A stretch of 64,000 nucleotides of DNA from Takakia lepidozioides (Eukaryota; Streptophyta; Takakiopsida; Takakiales; Takakiaceae): assembly GCA_030704615.1 (NCBI GenBank), contig CM060732.1, forward strand, positions 66,135,053 through 66,199,052, written 5' to 3'. Of the stretch, positions 48,869 to 61,612 are shown piece by piece (positions within the stretch are counted from its first letter, which is position 1; the number at the start of each line of letters is the position of its first letter). The notes beneath the pieces were generated by a model, which was not told the origin of the DNA, made no database searches, and saw nothing but the letters and a program-made list of their open reading frames with translations. The position numbers and the translations under genes were made by a program.

Positions 48869-50199
48869 GGGCATGACCAACAATCGCTCACTAAACTGCC
48901 GCTCCATCACTATGTTAGTGAGGCGTATGGTGATGCCCGCAAGCTAGATAGTGCCTCGGCGGGCAAGTGCCCAAGCAGCAACCCACCATATCCATAGTAG
49001 AGCAATGACGCCAGGCTGAGGTGACATTGGGCCCGACCACCTTCCGCGCCACCCGTCATTACATTACATGTCATGCTAAGTGGCAGCGGATCCGGAGAAT
49101 GCCACTCTCCAAACGCGCTGGAGATAGTGCGGGAGTTGGACGAAATTTGGTGAGGTTCACCATTTGAAGTGCGAGAATGTGCTGCTAGGGATGGGCGATC
49201 CCACCCGAAATCCGAGGCCGCTCTATTTTGAAGATAGAACACCAGAAAACCCGCCTGCTGGGCATGCTCTCAGGCCTCCCAAGATTATTTTTTCATTAGC
49301 CTCCTCATCCCCTTTCTGGAAATATAAATTAAAAAATAGTGGCAAGTCCTGCCGCCTGTAGTATCACGAGGTGTGCTGGAACTGAACTCTCGAGCACTCG
49401 GAATATCCACTGAGGAATAGGCCACCTTCCTAAATCTGGGTTTCTCTGATGCGAATGCCAAGTGAGAATATGTTTTTCATTCATCCAATATTATGAGCGC
49501 GTGCACTCTCACATCCATCCAATTTCCTGCAATATTCGTATGACGGACTTTACCCAAAGATATCTAAGGGTGGCGAAACTTACTTACTTCAGATGGACTT
49601 GGAGTCTTGGCGCGTGCGGGGCAACCCGCGTGACGTGGTCGCGTTCAGACCCCCCGCTGCGCACCGCCGCGGCCTCCTCGCGAGACGCCACGCAGAGGGC
49701 AGGACTTGTTGCAGATGGCGAGCACACCTTGTATTTATAGCCTCGTGGCACGAAGATCAGTGCAAGTGATATGGGATAATTCACGACGTCGCATAAATTC
49801 ACAAGACCAAGCTAGTGTATGCTACCCGTGGTCTTAATTGTGTACATGGATGGCGGAAGGATGGACCGAAAAGCGATTCATCCATCCTGCCCCGCGGTGC
49901 CCCTGCGAGCTTCTCGAGGGCTACCGAGGTTCGGGACTCAGGTTCGGGACCAGGGCAGTGCGAGGCTACAGCCGCCTTCCTTCGGATGGTCGTGGATTGT
50001 CGTCCCTCCCACCCACCTTCCTCCCGTCTCGCATTCCGTGCTCCCACTCTCAGATTTCTACTCTCGATGCGAGTGGGTTGGTGAAGAGTTGGGGGATATT
50101 TCTCTCTCGGGAAGACAGACAGACAGACATTCGCTTAAAATAAAACATTTTCCCTAATCCACTCTCTCCACGGTTTAAAACTCTGGCGATTTTAGATCT
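48869..50199. other. intergenic region, locally GC-rich
   Basis: No conserved coding block. A GC- and CpG-rich patch lies at about 49600-49700 and a short (ACAG)n run near 50115-50130. Probably the upstream region of the OTU gene. Confidence 0.4.
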
Positions 50200-50507
50200 T
50201 AGTTTGCAGTTCGTGGAGACATATTCTTCGGGGTCGTCTCTCTTCATCTCATCCTTGTAGTCTCAAATCTAACCTTGGACAGGTCATTTTCCAGTCTGCG
50301 GGGAATCCTCTGTTTTTGTTATACCTGCCTCGTCACTCTTACTCTGTTGCGACATCATCGGATTTTTCCTGCCATTTTCTGATAGTCGTTGGTGTTTTGA
50401 CTTCAAAGCAAGCAGTGCTGTCTTCGGAGACGTATTACTATTCTGTTTGGAGCATTGGAGGTCGGAGATTTATGAAGTATTCTCAGCGCATGTCCCGTCT
50501 CTCGCAG
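50200..50507 (+). promoter_or_regulatory. probable 5' leader exon of the OTU gene with a short uORF
   Basis: The segment ends in a strong donor (CGCAG-GTGAGC at 50507/50508), and the coding exon downstream opens with an acceptor at 52433 (TTTTTCAG). An ATG at 50472 starts a short frame; if spliced directly to 52434 it gives 13 codons and then TGA, which abuts the main ATG (TGAATG). The transcription start is unknown and other leader exons may lie between. Confidence 0.45.
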
Positions 50508-52439
50508 GTGAGCTTTTCCATCGCCTCTCAAGGCATGGCTTCCCCCACACTTGAAAATCATCTTCCTTTCTTTTTCGTTTTTTCTTGTTACCAGCGCCTC
50601 TGTATCTGGGTTTGTCTTTTTTTTTGTACATTCTGGCTCAAACTCCCCTTTTTGCCCGTCCGCTGGCATAGATCGTCCTCTGTTCCTGGAGTACAGCAAA
50701 ATGGCAGGTGTTTTGAATAGAGGATGGACGGGCAGGACCTCGTCGGGCAAGACGATCCCCTGGTTGCACTGGATGTGAGAGGTGTTCTGAAGCAGAAAAC
50801 GTTGTGATACTTTACGAGGTCGGAGGGAGACATGAGAATCTGGATTTCATAGCCTGCTTTGATTTCGTCCTCAATGGCAATATATTGTTTCTCAGCTTGG
50901 ATTTTGTTTTCCGATGGGGATCCAGAACAGATGTTCTATTCTTCTCATCATTTGCGAACACCGTGACTGGATTAACACCATACATCCTCTCAATAAGGGG
51001 AAGAAGAACTGAGGCGTAATATTTCACGTCGGTGGTAGGTGGCTTTCCTGTCCAGTAAGGAGGGACATCTTGCTTCGTTTTTCTCTTTCTTTTTTTAAGT
51101 GTCCCCTCATTTGGGGGGCCCTCAACATTCGTCATTATGGATTTGCAGAATTTCGCAGTCTATGAGGAGCCCATGTATGAACACGGATTCAGCAGATTAT
51201 TTATCCTGCTTGAGTGGTTGATCGAAGTATAAGTGGAGGGTAAATGGAAGAGCGGAACCATTGATTTGCACGATGTTAGTGGATTTGTGGGTTTGGGGAC
51301 AAAATTCTTACTGTGTAGCCTCTTATGATAGTTGTGGAACTAACATACAGAAATATTTCCTGGTGAGCTTGTAAAAAGCCTATCAGTTTTGTCAAAATTT
51401 TGCTATTGAGTTCCTATTTGTCCCCACCTTTTTTTAATCCAGAGGGGCCAGATTTTCCTCGAAGTTTCCTACCAAGAAAGTTGTTGGTAAACACCATCAA
51501 TTCCAATGTAATCGCAGTTGAGAATTTGAAAGGGTAGGAGTGTTGGTGATGATCTCCATCTTGCCATTTTTTCACTCTTATGCAGATTCTAGCCTATTGG
51601 TAAACGATTTAGTCTTCCCAGCTGTATGTCACCAATACAGATTGTTTGCAAATAATTAGAGCCCTTTGTTCTGTATAACTAAGTATAGAACCTGCCCTTT
51701 AGGAAACGCTTTAGCAAATGTAACATCTCAGTTACAGGATTCCATGCTGCTCGGAAAGGCATGCATACCTTGCCAGATATTTTCGGTTTTAGGGGTTTTT
51801 GTGAGGACTGACATTAAAGCTTGGAGTTCTTTCTTTTCCGAGAGAAAGAAAATGACCTTTAATGGCCATTCCAACCATAGTATGAATGAGGCTATCACAA
51901 CCCAGCACAGCCCAGCCAGTTGACTCCAATTTAGATGATGCTAGGAGACATCTTAAGCTGTTTGAACTTTTCCTTGGACACAGATTTCTTGGAAGTCAAA
52001 ATCCCTATGTTGGTTGCTTTGCAGCCTTACAGATGGGAGGGTCTGTCAACCTACTCTCTGTAGCTGAGTCTGAAGAGCCATAAAAAGAAGATCAATACGT
52101 TTGGTGGTCATTATCTATAATCACAGGTTCTTGGAATGCTGGAGATGGCGTCTGTATGTAGGAAGTAGATCATTGGCAGGTAGTGACTGTGGAGGTGCAA
52201 TTAAATTCTAAGGTCTTTGGAGGGTAGTACAATGAGCCATTGCTCGCCTTCCAATTGGACATCCCTTCTACTGTATTTTTGCAGGTGAGTTTTTGGTATG
52301 TTTTCCCAGAGACGTCTGGGTCGTGGAGCTAAAGCACACTCGCAACAGCTTAGTAATTTCATTTGAGGATGGCCTAAATCATCATGTTTGTGTTGTTTTT
52401 GACAGATTTTTGACGCATTATAATGTTTTTCAGGTGTGA

Positions 52440-55363
52440 ATGCTCCCCTCTAGGTGCAGATGGAGTAAGCACTCTGTTGACAAACCAGTGACCTGGCCTG
52501 ACAAGCACTGGTGGCACTGCAAGTCTGTGAAGAGATTATCTCTTAAAAAACTTGGTGCGCGAAGGCACATGCTTGGATCTGTGTGTCACCGGCTGTCAGT
52601 TTCGGGCAGAACCTCCTGTCCTTCAAGTTTGGTCTTCCCAAAACCCTCACAATCGAACAGTTTCCACAATCTTCAAGCAGTTAAGGTGGCGCTCCCTCAG
52701 TCTCCCCCATCCAGCCCCCATGCCCATTCTTATAAACACATAACATGCTCCACTGGGACTGGCAGCCTACCCCACACCATTCGGCGGTCACGTGCGTCTG
52801 CACGGCCAGACAAATCTCAGCAGAATACCTTCTCACCATTGGCTATGGATAATTATGGTCCAGTGCTGCCTATGAAGAGCTTCCCCCATCATTCGAGTAC
52901 CTGCCTGCTTGCAGCCAATGGGAACATTGGGGCTACAATCTGGCATGCACTTCTTCCGGCTCGCCACTTTGCAGTTGTAGACTGCGAAGCCACTTTGCTG
53001 TCAAGACGAGCCTTACCAGGGCCATCAATCATGGAAGGCTCTGCTGGAAAATCAGCTGTTGAACCCGCAGCAGCCTCCGTCACTGCTGTAAAGTCTGGGG
53101 TAAGTGGAGGCCGGGTATAATTAGTACTTTGTTTTGAATGATGTCACAATGTCCTGGGGCACACATTCAGTAATTTGGTACTTTCTTATTTCATGATAGC
53201 TATCGAATCATGATTTGTGAGCCTCGTTGGTCTTCACGGTTACTTTTAGAACGCCCGGATCTGCTTCTCATCGCTCACAGCAAGACAAATGCATTTTGCA
53301 GGCAGAACCTCTATCATATAGCCTGGGGGGATTGAGGGCCGGTATGTTGGCATTTGAAAGCGTTGGCATGGCAAAGCTTGGGAGTGTAAATGGAAGCCTT
53401 ACCATGGCTACTGGGTTGAGGGAGGGCTCCTGGAATGTCGCGTGGGATGCCCGACCTGCTCGCTGGCTTCATGGCCGACACTCAGCCTGGCTACTCTTTG
53501 GGGTTTGTGCATGCTTTTCTGCTGCTGCCACTGCCTCTGTACCTCTCATTGCTACCACCACTAGCTCGCCTGCCCTTGCTGAAGCTTTGTCCGATGGCAT
53601 GCCAGATCCTCTGGCACTTCCTGAACCCGAGTCTCAGCCAGTGGAACCACAGGTTTCACATGGCAAGCAAGTTCACACCAACTATACTGTAACTGGTAAG
53701 TCTTCAACATGGGCCCATTTAAAATGACTTTCTTAGCTTCGGCTAGAGGATAAGATTCTTTCAGTTGCATATTGACAGCCACCTGTCAGTCAAACTGCAT
53801 GGTATACCATTGCATGTAGGACAGTTCTTAGGATGGATGATTTCGAGGTTTCAGTCTGAGAGTTCAGTAACTTTGGGAACTTACCAGTATCCATTGTGAT
53901 AGAAAATTGATCAGATTCTTGAGAATTTTCATTTGTAAGTAGGGGATGTATTTGTTGGGGTTGGGAAAGCAGGCATACCAGGTGATGGAAGGTGTTTGTT
54001 TCGGGCAGTTGCGCATGGAGCCTCCTTGAGAAGCGGGAAGGCAGCTCCTAATGAAAGTTTGCAGCGTGAGCTTGCTGATGAATTGCGCAACAGAGTTGTG
54101 GACGAGCTGATTAAACGACGAGATACAATAGAGTGGTGTGCCCTGTTTTCTCTTTTTTCTTTTCTATACTTATAAAGAGAAAAGGCTGTAAGGCTAATTA
54201 GACCTTCCTTTCTAGGGTTAAAATCCGAACCCTCCTGGAGAAGTTATGCAGGGTGAGGGACTCTTTGTTTTACTTTCTCCCAGAGGGGCCCCTCAGGTTG
54301 TCCCATAAATTATATTGAGTTCCTTTTCTTTCTTTCTCGATATTTCCATAGCAAAGGCAAAAATGATTAGTTGGCAGGTCTTGCTACCGCGCCAGAGGCA
54401 AAAGGTTTTAGGTGTAATGGTTCGTGTCTATTGGCGCAGTTTGACCATATGTGGATCAGTGCTGCAGGTTGAAGTTGACCATGTTTTGACTCTGAGATGT
54501 CTCGGAAAAAGTGCAGGTTCATAGAAGGTGATTTTGACACTTATGTGAAGCGCATGCGGCAAACACATGTGTGGGGGGGCGAGCCAGAGCTCCTTATGCT
54601 TTCTCATGTTCTTGAGTACGTCTCTTACTCCCTTGATGTTTTACCAGTTAAACCCATCCATTTTCTGTTGTTTCTTCTTTTTGACAACTATTCGGAGCTT
54701 TCATGATCCTGTTTCTTTTGTACATTATGAATGAAGAGTCAGTACTTTCATGTTGAATTTTGGAGATTGGCTTAGAGAGTGAACTTCAGATGTTCTCATT
54801 AATCGTTTCTTCTCCACACCTTACGCAAGGGACACCTGCAGGCTTACCCAGGATGGCATGAAACTGGGTTCAAAATTCCCTTCATGTCAGCTCACTACAG
54901 TCTAGGTCCAGGCAGATCACATTCACACATCATAGTGAAGTGCTCCATGTTAGTTTCTGCTATTGCCGCCCTCAACTGCTTGGAGGAATGTGGCCGTGGG
55001 TTCATAGCACAGCTGTGATATGGTGCTGTCTGTGATTGCTTTGCCTAGGTTACAGTAATTCAGATACTCAACTCCCCACTACTGAACCTGTTCATATGAG
55101 ACTCCTGACCCAAGGGTTAACAAAGTTGAGGTTCTGTGAGACCACCTGGAGGAATGTGCTGAATGGGGACGAAATGGTTCTATGGATGCAGAATGCCAAT
55201 TACAGTGTATATGTCGGAACAAAAAACAGACGGAGGCCTTATTGCTATTGCTGAGTATGGTCAAGAATATGGCAGAGATGACCCTGTCCGGGTCTTATAT
55301 CATGGGTTTGGTCATTATGAGGCGTTGCAGATACCCAAAGAAAATTTTCCCTCAAAACTGTAG
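52440..55363 (+). CDS. OTU-domain cysteine protease (deubiquitinase, plant OTU4-like)
   Basis: Removes ubiquitin from protein conjugates. Five exons in phase: 52440-53099, 53302-53695, 53973-54135, 54517-54615, 55192-55363, total 495 residues. The OTU domain occupies the C-terminal ~145 residues: catalytic IPGDGRCLFRAVAHGA (Asp and Cys), RELADELRNRVVDELIKRR, WFIEGDFDTYVKRMRQTHVWGGEPELLMLSHVL, MPITVYM, GGLIAIAEYGQEYG, and the catalytic-His block LYHGFGHYEALQIP, ending KL-stop. The order and wording match plant OTU3/OTU4-type proteins. The first ~350 residues are low-complexity Ser/Pro/Ala-rich, with a hydrophobic stretch (WLLFGVCACFSAAATASVPLIA) that could be a membrane segment or transit feature. 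The ATG is preceded in frame by a stop two bases past the acceptor, which fixes this start. Confidence 0.9.
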
Positions 55364-57260
55364 GTAGGAAATTTAACGGCATTAATTTAGGGTAATTGGA
55401 GGTAGGGTTGATCGGTTGGACCAGCCACAAAGGCTGATATTGTCATTTTTCCATTGAGCAATAGAGTTGAAGGCAACAGTTGTGTATATGGTAATAGCTT
55501 GGGGAGTTGTTGTGGTGGTATCATTGTCCATTCCTTTCCTTGCTGCATCCTCACCTTAGGCCGCGGTCTCCAAGCTCAAAAAGTTGTTAAATCTGTGGGT
55601 TGTGGGCCGCACTGGAGACCAATTTTTCAGTTGAAGAGGCCACGCCCAAGCATATTACAGAGACACAGGTTGAATGTGAAGAAACCTGGAGGCAGTAGCC
55701 CCACGAGACAAAATCAACACTTGATTTAATGAAATTCCTCTCTTTTTCCAATTCTACTGTGGAATGATCTCACGGCAGCAGCAGGCAACAGCCAACACTT
55801 TCTTGACAGTCAGACTCAGTTGACAACTGTAACTAACTGCTGGGCCTAGTGATTAGAATGTCTTGTAGTAGGTCACAGTAAATGTGAGCAGGAGGTATGC
55901 AATGAACCATAGGAACATGACTTCTAGCTTCATTTTGACTTGACATTAAAAATCCTCATGCGGCCAGCCAGCAGGGGAGTGAAAAGATAGATGCCTCAAC
56001 ACAACACCATTCTGCATTTGAAAAGTGTGATAGTAAAGCTTTTTCATAACCCATGGAGCAGCGACATGAGATGAGATGACAATATGATGTCTGTGGAAGC
56101 AAGAAACCAGAAAGAGAGAGAGGCCCTCCACAAGCAGCCTGAAAACAACTATTGATGGCAAGGGATTGTCTAAGAGAAAATGCCTAATCTAGATGTGCTG
56201 CCAAGCATTTCTGATAGTCGTAGTGGAACACCTGAAAAAAGGTTGCACTTGAATAAAGGTGAGCCAACCACCGCAACCCTTTCTACATACACACATACCT
56301 AGGCTTCCATAGATCAAATCTCAAAGAGGGACAACATCACATCTACACTGGGGCATTCCTAGGTCTTCTACAGGATCGTGTGAGAGAGAAAGGAGGACAG
56401 ACACAAGTTGTTTTGGGTCTGCCCCCACGCAGGACTACGCAAAGGGTTTCTCGAGAGCTGCGACTGTCTCGGGACCTTTTTCTCACATATGAAGGAAATT
56501 CATCCAAAAAGAAAGGAAACAGAGGCGCTACTACCCCTTGTTTTCCTTTAAATTATAAAAGGTAAACGCCTGCAAAAAAAAGAAACAAAAAAAGGGTAAA
56601 CGCCTTGGAGCGACAGCTCACAAATCAGGCCCCTTAATTATCGTGAGAAAAGAAAATAACCTCTTTCACACTAGCCTCGCTGTGAAGGCTTTTGCGTGGG
56701 ACACCGGCCAAGGGAAATAGCAATGCATTTGTCACATCTGCGGAAAGTCCAATGAGGGTCCACCGGACAGAGAACAGAAAGACAAAGGACCCAGAGATAA
56801 CTTTATAAGGTCCACAAGGCCCCATGGCTTGCAGAGAGTTTACAAACACCCCATAAACTCAGAAACTTTCTCAAACCCCACCAACTACTGCACATTTGTG
56901 ACAATTTTCATGCGGTGAGATACATACAACACAAAACACCAACCAACCATTAGTGTTGAAGCATCCTGTCCAACGAGATGCTTGAGGGGGGGAAGAGAGT
57001 TTTGGACTGAGTGTTGCCGCCATTGTTGAGAAGTCAAGTGATGAGTTGCTGCATAATTACAGCCGAAAAAATGAAAGCAAGGGCATTGGGAAATGGAGAC
57101 CTATGCGTGAACCTACAAGTTTGAGTTCCACAATTTGTTTTCTATAAATTTTTAGATCCCAGAGGACATGCGGCCCCTTGTGGCCTCTCTCTGTGTCAAA
57201 AGAATTGGACTAGATATTTTACACATCTGGCTCTCTATTCCCTTTTCAAAAGTCGGCACA
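55364..57260. other. OTU 3' flank and intergenic region between convergent genes
   Basis: The OTU gene and the receptor kinase converge here. Apart from the dispersed repeat at 56594-56704, no gene or RNA was recognised. Confidence 0.4.
56594..56704 (-). repeat. dispersed repeat, copy 2 (partner at 37301-37410)
   Basis: The reverse complement matches 37301-37410. Beside it, an A-rich tract (56573-56593) sits between two copies of GGTAAACGCC (56561-56570 and 56595-56604). Confidence 0.75.
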
Positions 57261-58483
57261 TCAATAGCCCATTGGCTCTGCACCATTGACGCCATCAAGG
57301 AGTGGTGTTGACTCTTCTGGAAGGCCATCACCTACTCCATTTCCTTCCCCTTCTGTGTGATAATTACTCGAAGCTGATGTGACATCATAACTGATGCTTT
57401 CCGCCCAAGCATGTTTGTATAGGCTGCTCAGCTGGCGAACAACTTCATCCATACAAGGCCTGGGTTCAGGGGCAGTCTTAGTGCACTGCAGCGCCAGAGT
57501 GAGCACTTTCATCATGGAGTCTCTGTCTGCTGATTCTCTTAAATGCGAGTCAAACAAATCAAAAGCCTGCCCCTTCAACTGAGCTTTAACCCAGGTTACT
57601 AAGTCACATCTACCACGAGAAGGATCCTTTCCTGTCAAAAGCTCAAGCATAACTATGCCGAAGCTATAAACGTCACATTTTACAGTGAGCCTGAGAGTGC
57701 TCTGGTATTCAGGTGCAATGTAAGCTCTGGTGCCTGCAAGAAAGGTGGTGACATGTGTCTTGGAAATATCCATATTCCTGGCCAGGCCAAAATCAGAGAC
57801 CTTGGCTTCCAGTTTGTCGTCTAAGAGGATGTTGCTTGCCTTCACATCACGGTGAATTATTCGTGGCCGACAACTATGCAGATATGCTAACCCTTCTGCC
57901 GCCCCCAGCATGATCTTGAGCCTGGTTGGCCAAGTAAGGTGGCTGCGCTTTGCTCCGGACTTATCCCTAATAAACTTGTCAAGGCTCCCATTCTCAAAGT
58001 ATTCATACACCAGCAGCTTCCAATCTCTTGTTCGACAAAAACCCAGCAGTGCAACCAAGTTCGGATGTTTTACTCTTCCTACAGTGTCAAGCTCAGCTTT
58101 AAATTCCCGGTCGCTTGAATGTCCTTTTCCATCCAACCTCTTGACTGCTACAACAATGGAATCTGGAAGCACAGCCTTGTACACCTGACAAAGATTTTAG
58201 TACAGGTGAGCTTGGGTTCCCTTCCAGCATAAAAGGAGGCGAAAATTACAGCAGGACCTGACATGATCTAGCACAACAGGCAAGGTGGTGGAGATTCACA
58301 AAGTGACACCCCTCTCTGCGGTATTGCTGTGGGGACCGAGCCTCTCCATCCAAATCAAGCCGAGAGTTCACAGCCACGAGGCTAAAGCAAACAAAGTGTA
58401 ATGTAAATTTCCTCTTAGTTTCATTAGACTGAGCTCAATGTTTATGGTCACAAGGCTACGGGAAGCTTGGTCAAGACAGTTAC

Positions 58484-58518
<35 letters not shown>

Positions 58519-59159
58519 CCCAAATGGGCAGGGGTTCTATGGCCACAAGACTATTACAAACGGCACATGAGTACATGAATTCATAACCCAGAAGTACACT
58601 AAGAGAAGAGTACTCGCATCTCATATATTCAGTTTATCAAGATGGGGTCTAACAGACCAGTGAAACATCATCACTTCACAAATTTTCCCATGCTCTGCTT
58701 GTCAAATTCAGTGAATGCTGCCTTCCAGGAGATCCTTGATCTGATTCATATTCTTGAGGCTAATGGCTTCCGCATTGCCTTCTTGAAGAAAGGTAACTTC
58801 GCCAACCTTCGGTTCTACCTCACCTCGTCTTTCATTACTCAAAGGTATGCATACAGTTGCTTCTTTTTTCTCTTATACTCCAGAATTATGATTCAGTATT
58901 GGCTTCATGTATTGTTCTATGTTATCTATCTTCATCATAAAAATGGAATCCACATGATTGGATCTCCTTTCAAAAAATTTAGAGAGCTACACACACAACC
59001 TTCATGGCTATGAATGTCATATGTCATAACATATTAGCTAGAAGAGGAGACATGTCATGTGATATTAGGTGTTGAATAGAGAAGAATGGATTAGGTGAGT
59101 GCATACTCATCTCACCCAATTGAGTAGATGACCACTAAACTCTCCCTCTCCCTCTCCCT

Positions 59160-59204
<45 letters not shown>

Positions 59205-60291
59205 CCCCTCAAGGTTCCGGCAAACAACGTCGTATGAGTACATTCTCTCTCTCCCCTTCAATGTGGCAAGTTCTTGGTAACACCACTCAAGAATAGCCTG
59301 ATCCCGCATTTCCGTTGAGAATTTTTATCCAGAACAGAAAAGGACAACGGGGAATGCGGTGACAAATTAGGGTTCTCCTTAGGTCCTAACCTACACCAGC
59401 TGCCCTACATGGTTAGAAGCCCTGGCCGCTCTTCTCGTTCGGAAGACAGGAGAAGGCAAGAGCTGAAGGAGCAGTCACCTTACAGCTGAACTATGGCTAC
59501 AATCAAGGCACTCACCCAGGCTCTTAAACACTTTGAAGTGCTGATTAGTCTGGCAACATAGAGAGAGTGGACGAGTGGACACTATGAAGAGCTTACATGG
59601 ACTTGACTAGCAATACTCTAAATCTGCGCATACTTTTGCACACCGAGGGCTTCTATATGTACTCTTGTTTGAGTACGAGGCTCTAGTAACACCTTCTTTT
59701 TGGGAATGGGGGCTTACTGTTGTGAGACCACCACCCCAAGCATGGGCTGAAATAGGTGCTTGTTGCTGGCTTGCTTGTCTACCTACTGCTGGCTGCAATG
59801 CCTGAAAGGACCTTCTTTCCCTCTCCTCTCTTTGCCGGTATGACCTGCTACAGGATGACATCGATAACAAGTGCGAAGTGCTGAGAGCCTGGGTTCCACA
59901 GGGATCGATACCTTAGCTGGTCAGTCCCTTGAAAAATCAAAAGAGATGTGGCTGATGGTACCTTGGCAAAGCCACCCTCCCCAATCAGATTCGTCTTGCT
60001 GAATCCACCCGTCGCCTTCCGAAGCTCCTGGTATCGATACTTAACGTAAGGTTTGTCTTCAGGATTGGCTACATCCTCTTTGGAGCCAGGATATTTGGGC
60101 CTTTTATCCTCCAAGTTCAGGCTCTTTACTGTGAAACAGCGAGACACAAAGGCGGAGAATTGGGCGCCGAAGAAAAGAGAGAGGGTGAGAGCAGATGAGA
60201 ATACAAAGAGAGCGGGGAGAGCTGCTGATTCCAGCCGGTACCCGCAGCTTCCATGGCATTCATGTTGGAACCAGGAAGCGGGACTCCTCAT
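57261..60291 (-). CDS. receptor-like protein kinase without ectodomain (EMS1/PSKR-like kinase)
   Basis: A Ser/Thr kinase of the plant receptor-like kinase superfamily. Two exons, 60291-59962 and 58184-57261, join in phase 0 across a 1.78-kb intron to give 417 residues. The short N terminus is followed by one membrane segment (ALPALFVFSSALTLSLFFG), a juxtamembrane part, and the kinase: glycine loop GEGGFAKVYKAVL (split exactly by the intron), VAVKRL, HPNLVALLGFC, LLVYEYFENGSLDKFI, IIHRDVKASNILLD (an RD kinase), DFGLAR, GTRAYIAPEY and DVYSFGIVMLELLTGK. All catalytic residues are present. It most resembles LRR-X-type kinases, but no leucine-rich repeats lie upstream of the ATG in the window. It may be a genuine short membrane kinase or a 5'-truncated gene. 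The intron is full of CT microsatellites and repeat fragments. Confidence 0.88.
58486..58516. repeat. (CT)n microsatellite in the kinase intron
   Basis: About 15 CT units, just downstream of a CACAAGGCTACGGGAAG word belonging to the SHMT-intron repeat family. Confidence 0.9.
59141..59202. repeat. (CTCTCC)n/(CT)n microsatellite in the kinase intron
   Basis: A compound pyrimidine tract: TCTCCC hexamers pass into a long CT run, followed at once by CAAGGTTCCGGCAAACAACG, a member of the intronic repeat family. Confidence 0.9.
59206..59905 (+). repeat. copia-associated dispersed repeat, second copy
   Basis: Collinear with about 29030-29830: shared AAGTTCTT-GTAACA-CACTCAAGA, TATGGACTTG-like, TTTTGGGAATG, GAGACCACCACCCC, ATGGGCTGAAATAGGT, CTGAAAGGACCT and GGGTTCCACA words. 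Sits within the receptor-kinase intron and just past exon 1. Non-coding. Confidence 0.65.
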
Positions 60292-61380
60292 CCCTCACAA
60301 TCGCTCTCTAAGTTCATAGCTGATCCAGTAATATAACAGAAGTATTCTTCACACACGCAAGCAATGGCCCAATGAGATACTACAATAAGGTCCGACAACC
60401 GAGAAGACAGGCTCAGACTCAAAAATGCAAAACAAACAGCTCCAACTAGCTCGCGCAAGCGTGAGGAGGAGAAAGACAAAGAGTACCCAACACGCCTGGC
60501 ACAGGCCTCAAAGGCAATGGTCTACTGGCGTCACATAGAAAGACAGAAACAGAAACAGGCAACAAATACCCAAAATAACGTAAACCATGCTCCTCACGAA
60601 AATGCAAAGAAACGGACAGATCGTAGAGTAGCAGCAACAAGTCAAAACCTCAGATACGTGAGAAAAAGAGACATTGAAGAGCAATGTGGAGTGTGCAGTG
60701 TGGACTCTGCCGCCCAAGGAATCAAAATATACTCTTTCCGAATTCGCGGGAAGACCCACACTTAAATATGTGCTCTACTTTATCGGAGCACACTTTCATG
60801 AATCATGGCATCTTTTGCCGCCCACACTCATCACCCCCTTTCTTCCGAGTATTATATGTCCTGAATTCCAATTGCTGGTCAGTCAAAATCCAGCAAAGAT
60901 CATTCTCGGAAACTTGAGTGTATTATGCAACTTGGAAACAAATCGTTCGCCATCCATACAAAGCAAGTCTGTCTTACTTTCCGGACAAGTGTGTGGATGT
61001 TGGAAGAGCCTGCTGCTCAACACCCACCGCAACCAACCCAATGAGTGCCCACCAAGCAACCCATCCAAGCAATTCAGACCAGCCTTTGTTCCCTCTTTCT
61101 TTCAGCAAATTCTCCCTCACGTTATGATCTGCGATACGCTCTTTGCAAAGCTCTCAAATCCAGTTGGCTGGGATCGAACACAGCAGTTTCCAAAGCATTT
61201 CTACGAGCAAAATTCTTATAGAGAAGAGGACTACTGAGGGATGATTACTATGCTGTCGGTACTACACTAACATCTTTCTTAAGAAAATTCTTAGTATTCT
61301 TAGAAAGGTGTGACGAAGACCCATCAAACATAGTACTTTTTATTTTCCATCAAGTTTGTCAAATTCAAACTTTTTTCTCG
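60292..61380. other. kinase 5' flank and intergenic region
   Basis: Upstream of the receptor kinase ATG. No LRR ectodomain coding sequence or other gene was found in either strand. Confidence 0.45.
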
Positions 61381-61383
61381 GGC

Positions 61384-61460
61384 TCATGGGACAACCACAA
61401 GGGAAATCAGGGTTTGAACCCAGAATCACCTGGGTGGCAGTGAGCTATCAACAAGGGGTA
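61384..61460 (-). mobile_element. tRNA-like SINE head (family B), second copy
   Basis: The minus strand reads GATAGCTCACTGCCACCCAG, then GTGATTCTGGGTTCAAACCC, with a strong B box (GGTTCAAACCC); compare 36858-36930. An A-rich tract at 61463-61486 lies between two copies of GGTAAC (61457-61462 and 61488-61493). Confidence 0.6.
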
Positions 61461-61541
61461 ACCAAAAAAAAGAAAAAAGAAAAAAAGGGTAACAAATTTT
61501 GGTGCAGACTGCAGACAATACAATCTGCTTATGTACTAGGT

Positions 61542-61612
61542 AATGGCCACCGGGTGGACCTGGCGAACGGCAGGGCCACGAGCAGGTCGACCCGTGGCCA
61601 TTCCGTGACCAA
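61542..61612. repeat. inverted repeat
   Basis: AATGGCCACCGGGTGGACCTG at the left (21 bases, key core GGCCAC-GGGT-GACCTG) pairs with CAGGTCGACCCGTGGCCATT at the right, with one bulge and one mismatch. A hairpin with about 30 bases of loop. Function unknown. Confidence 0.7.
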
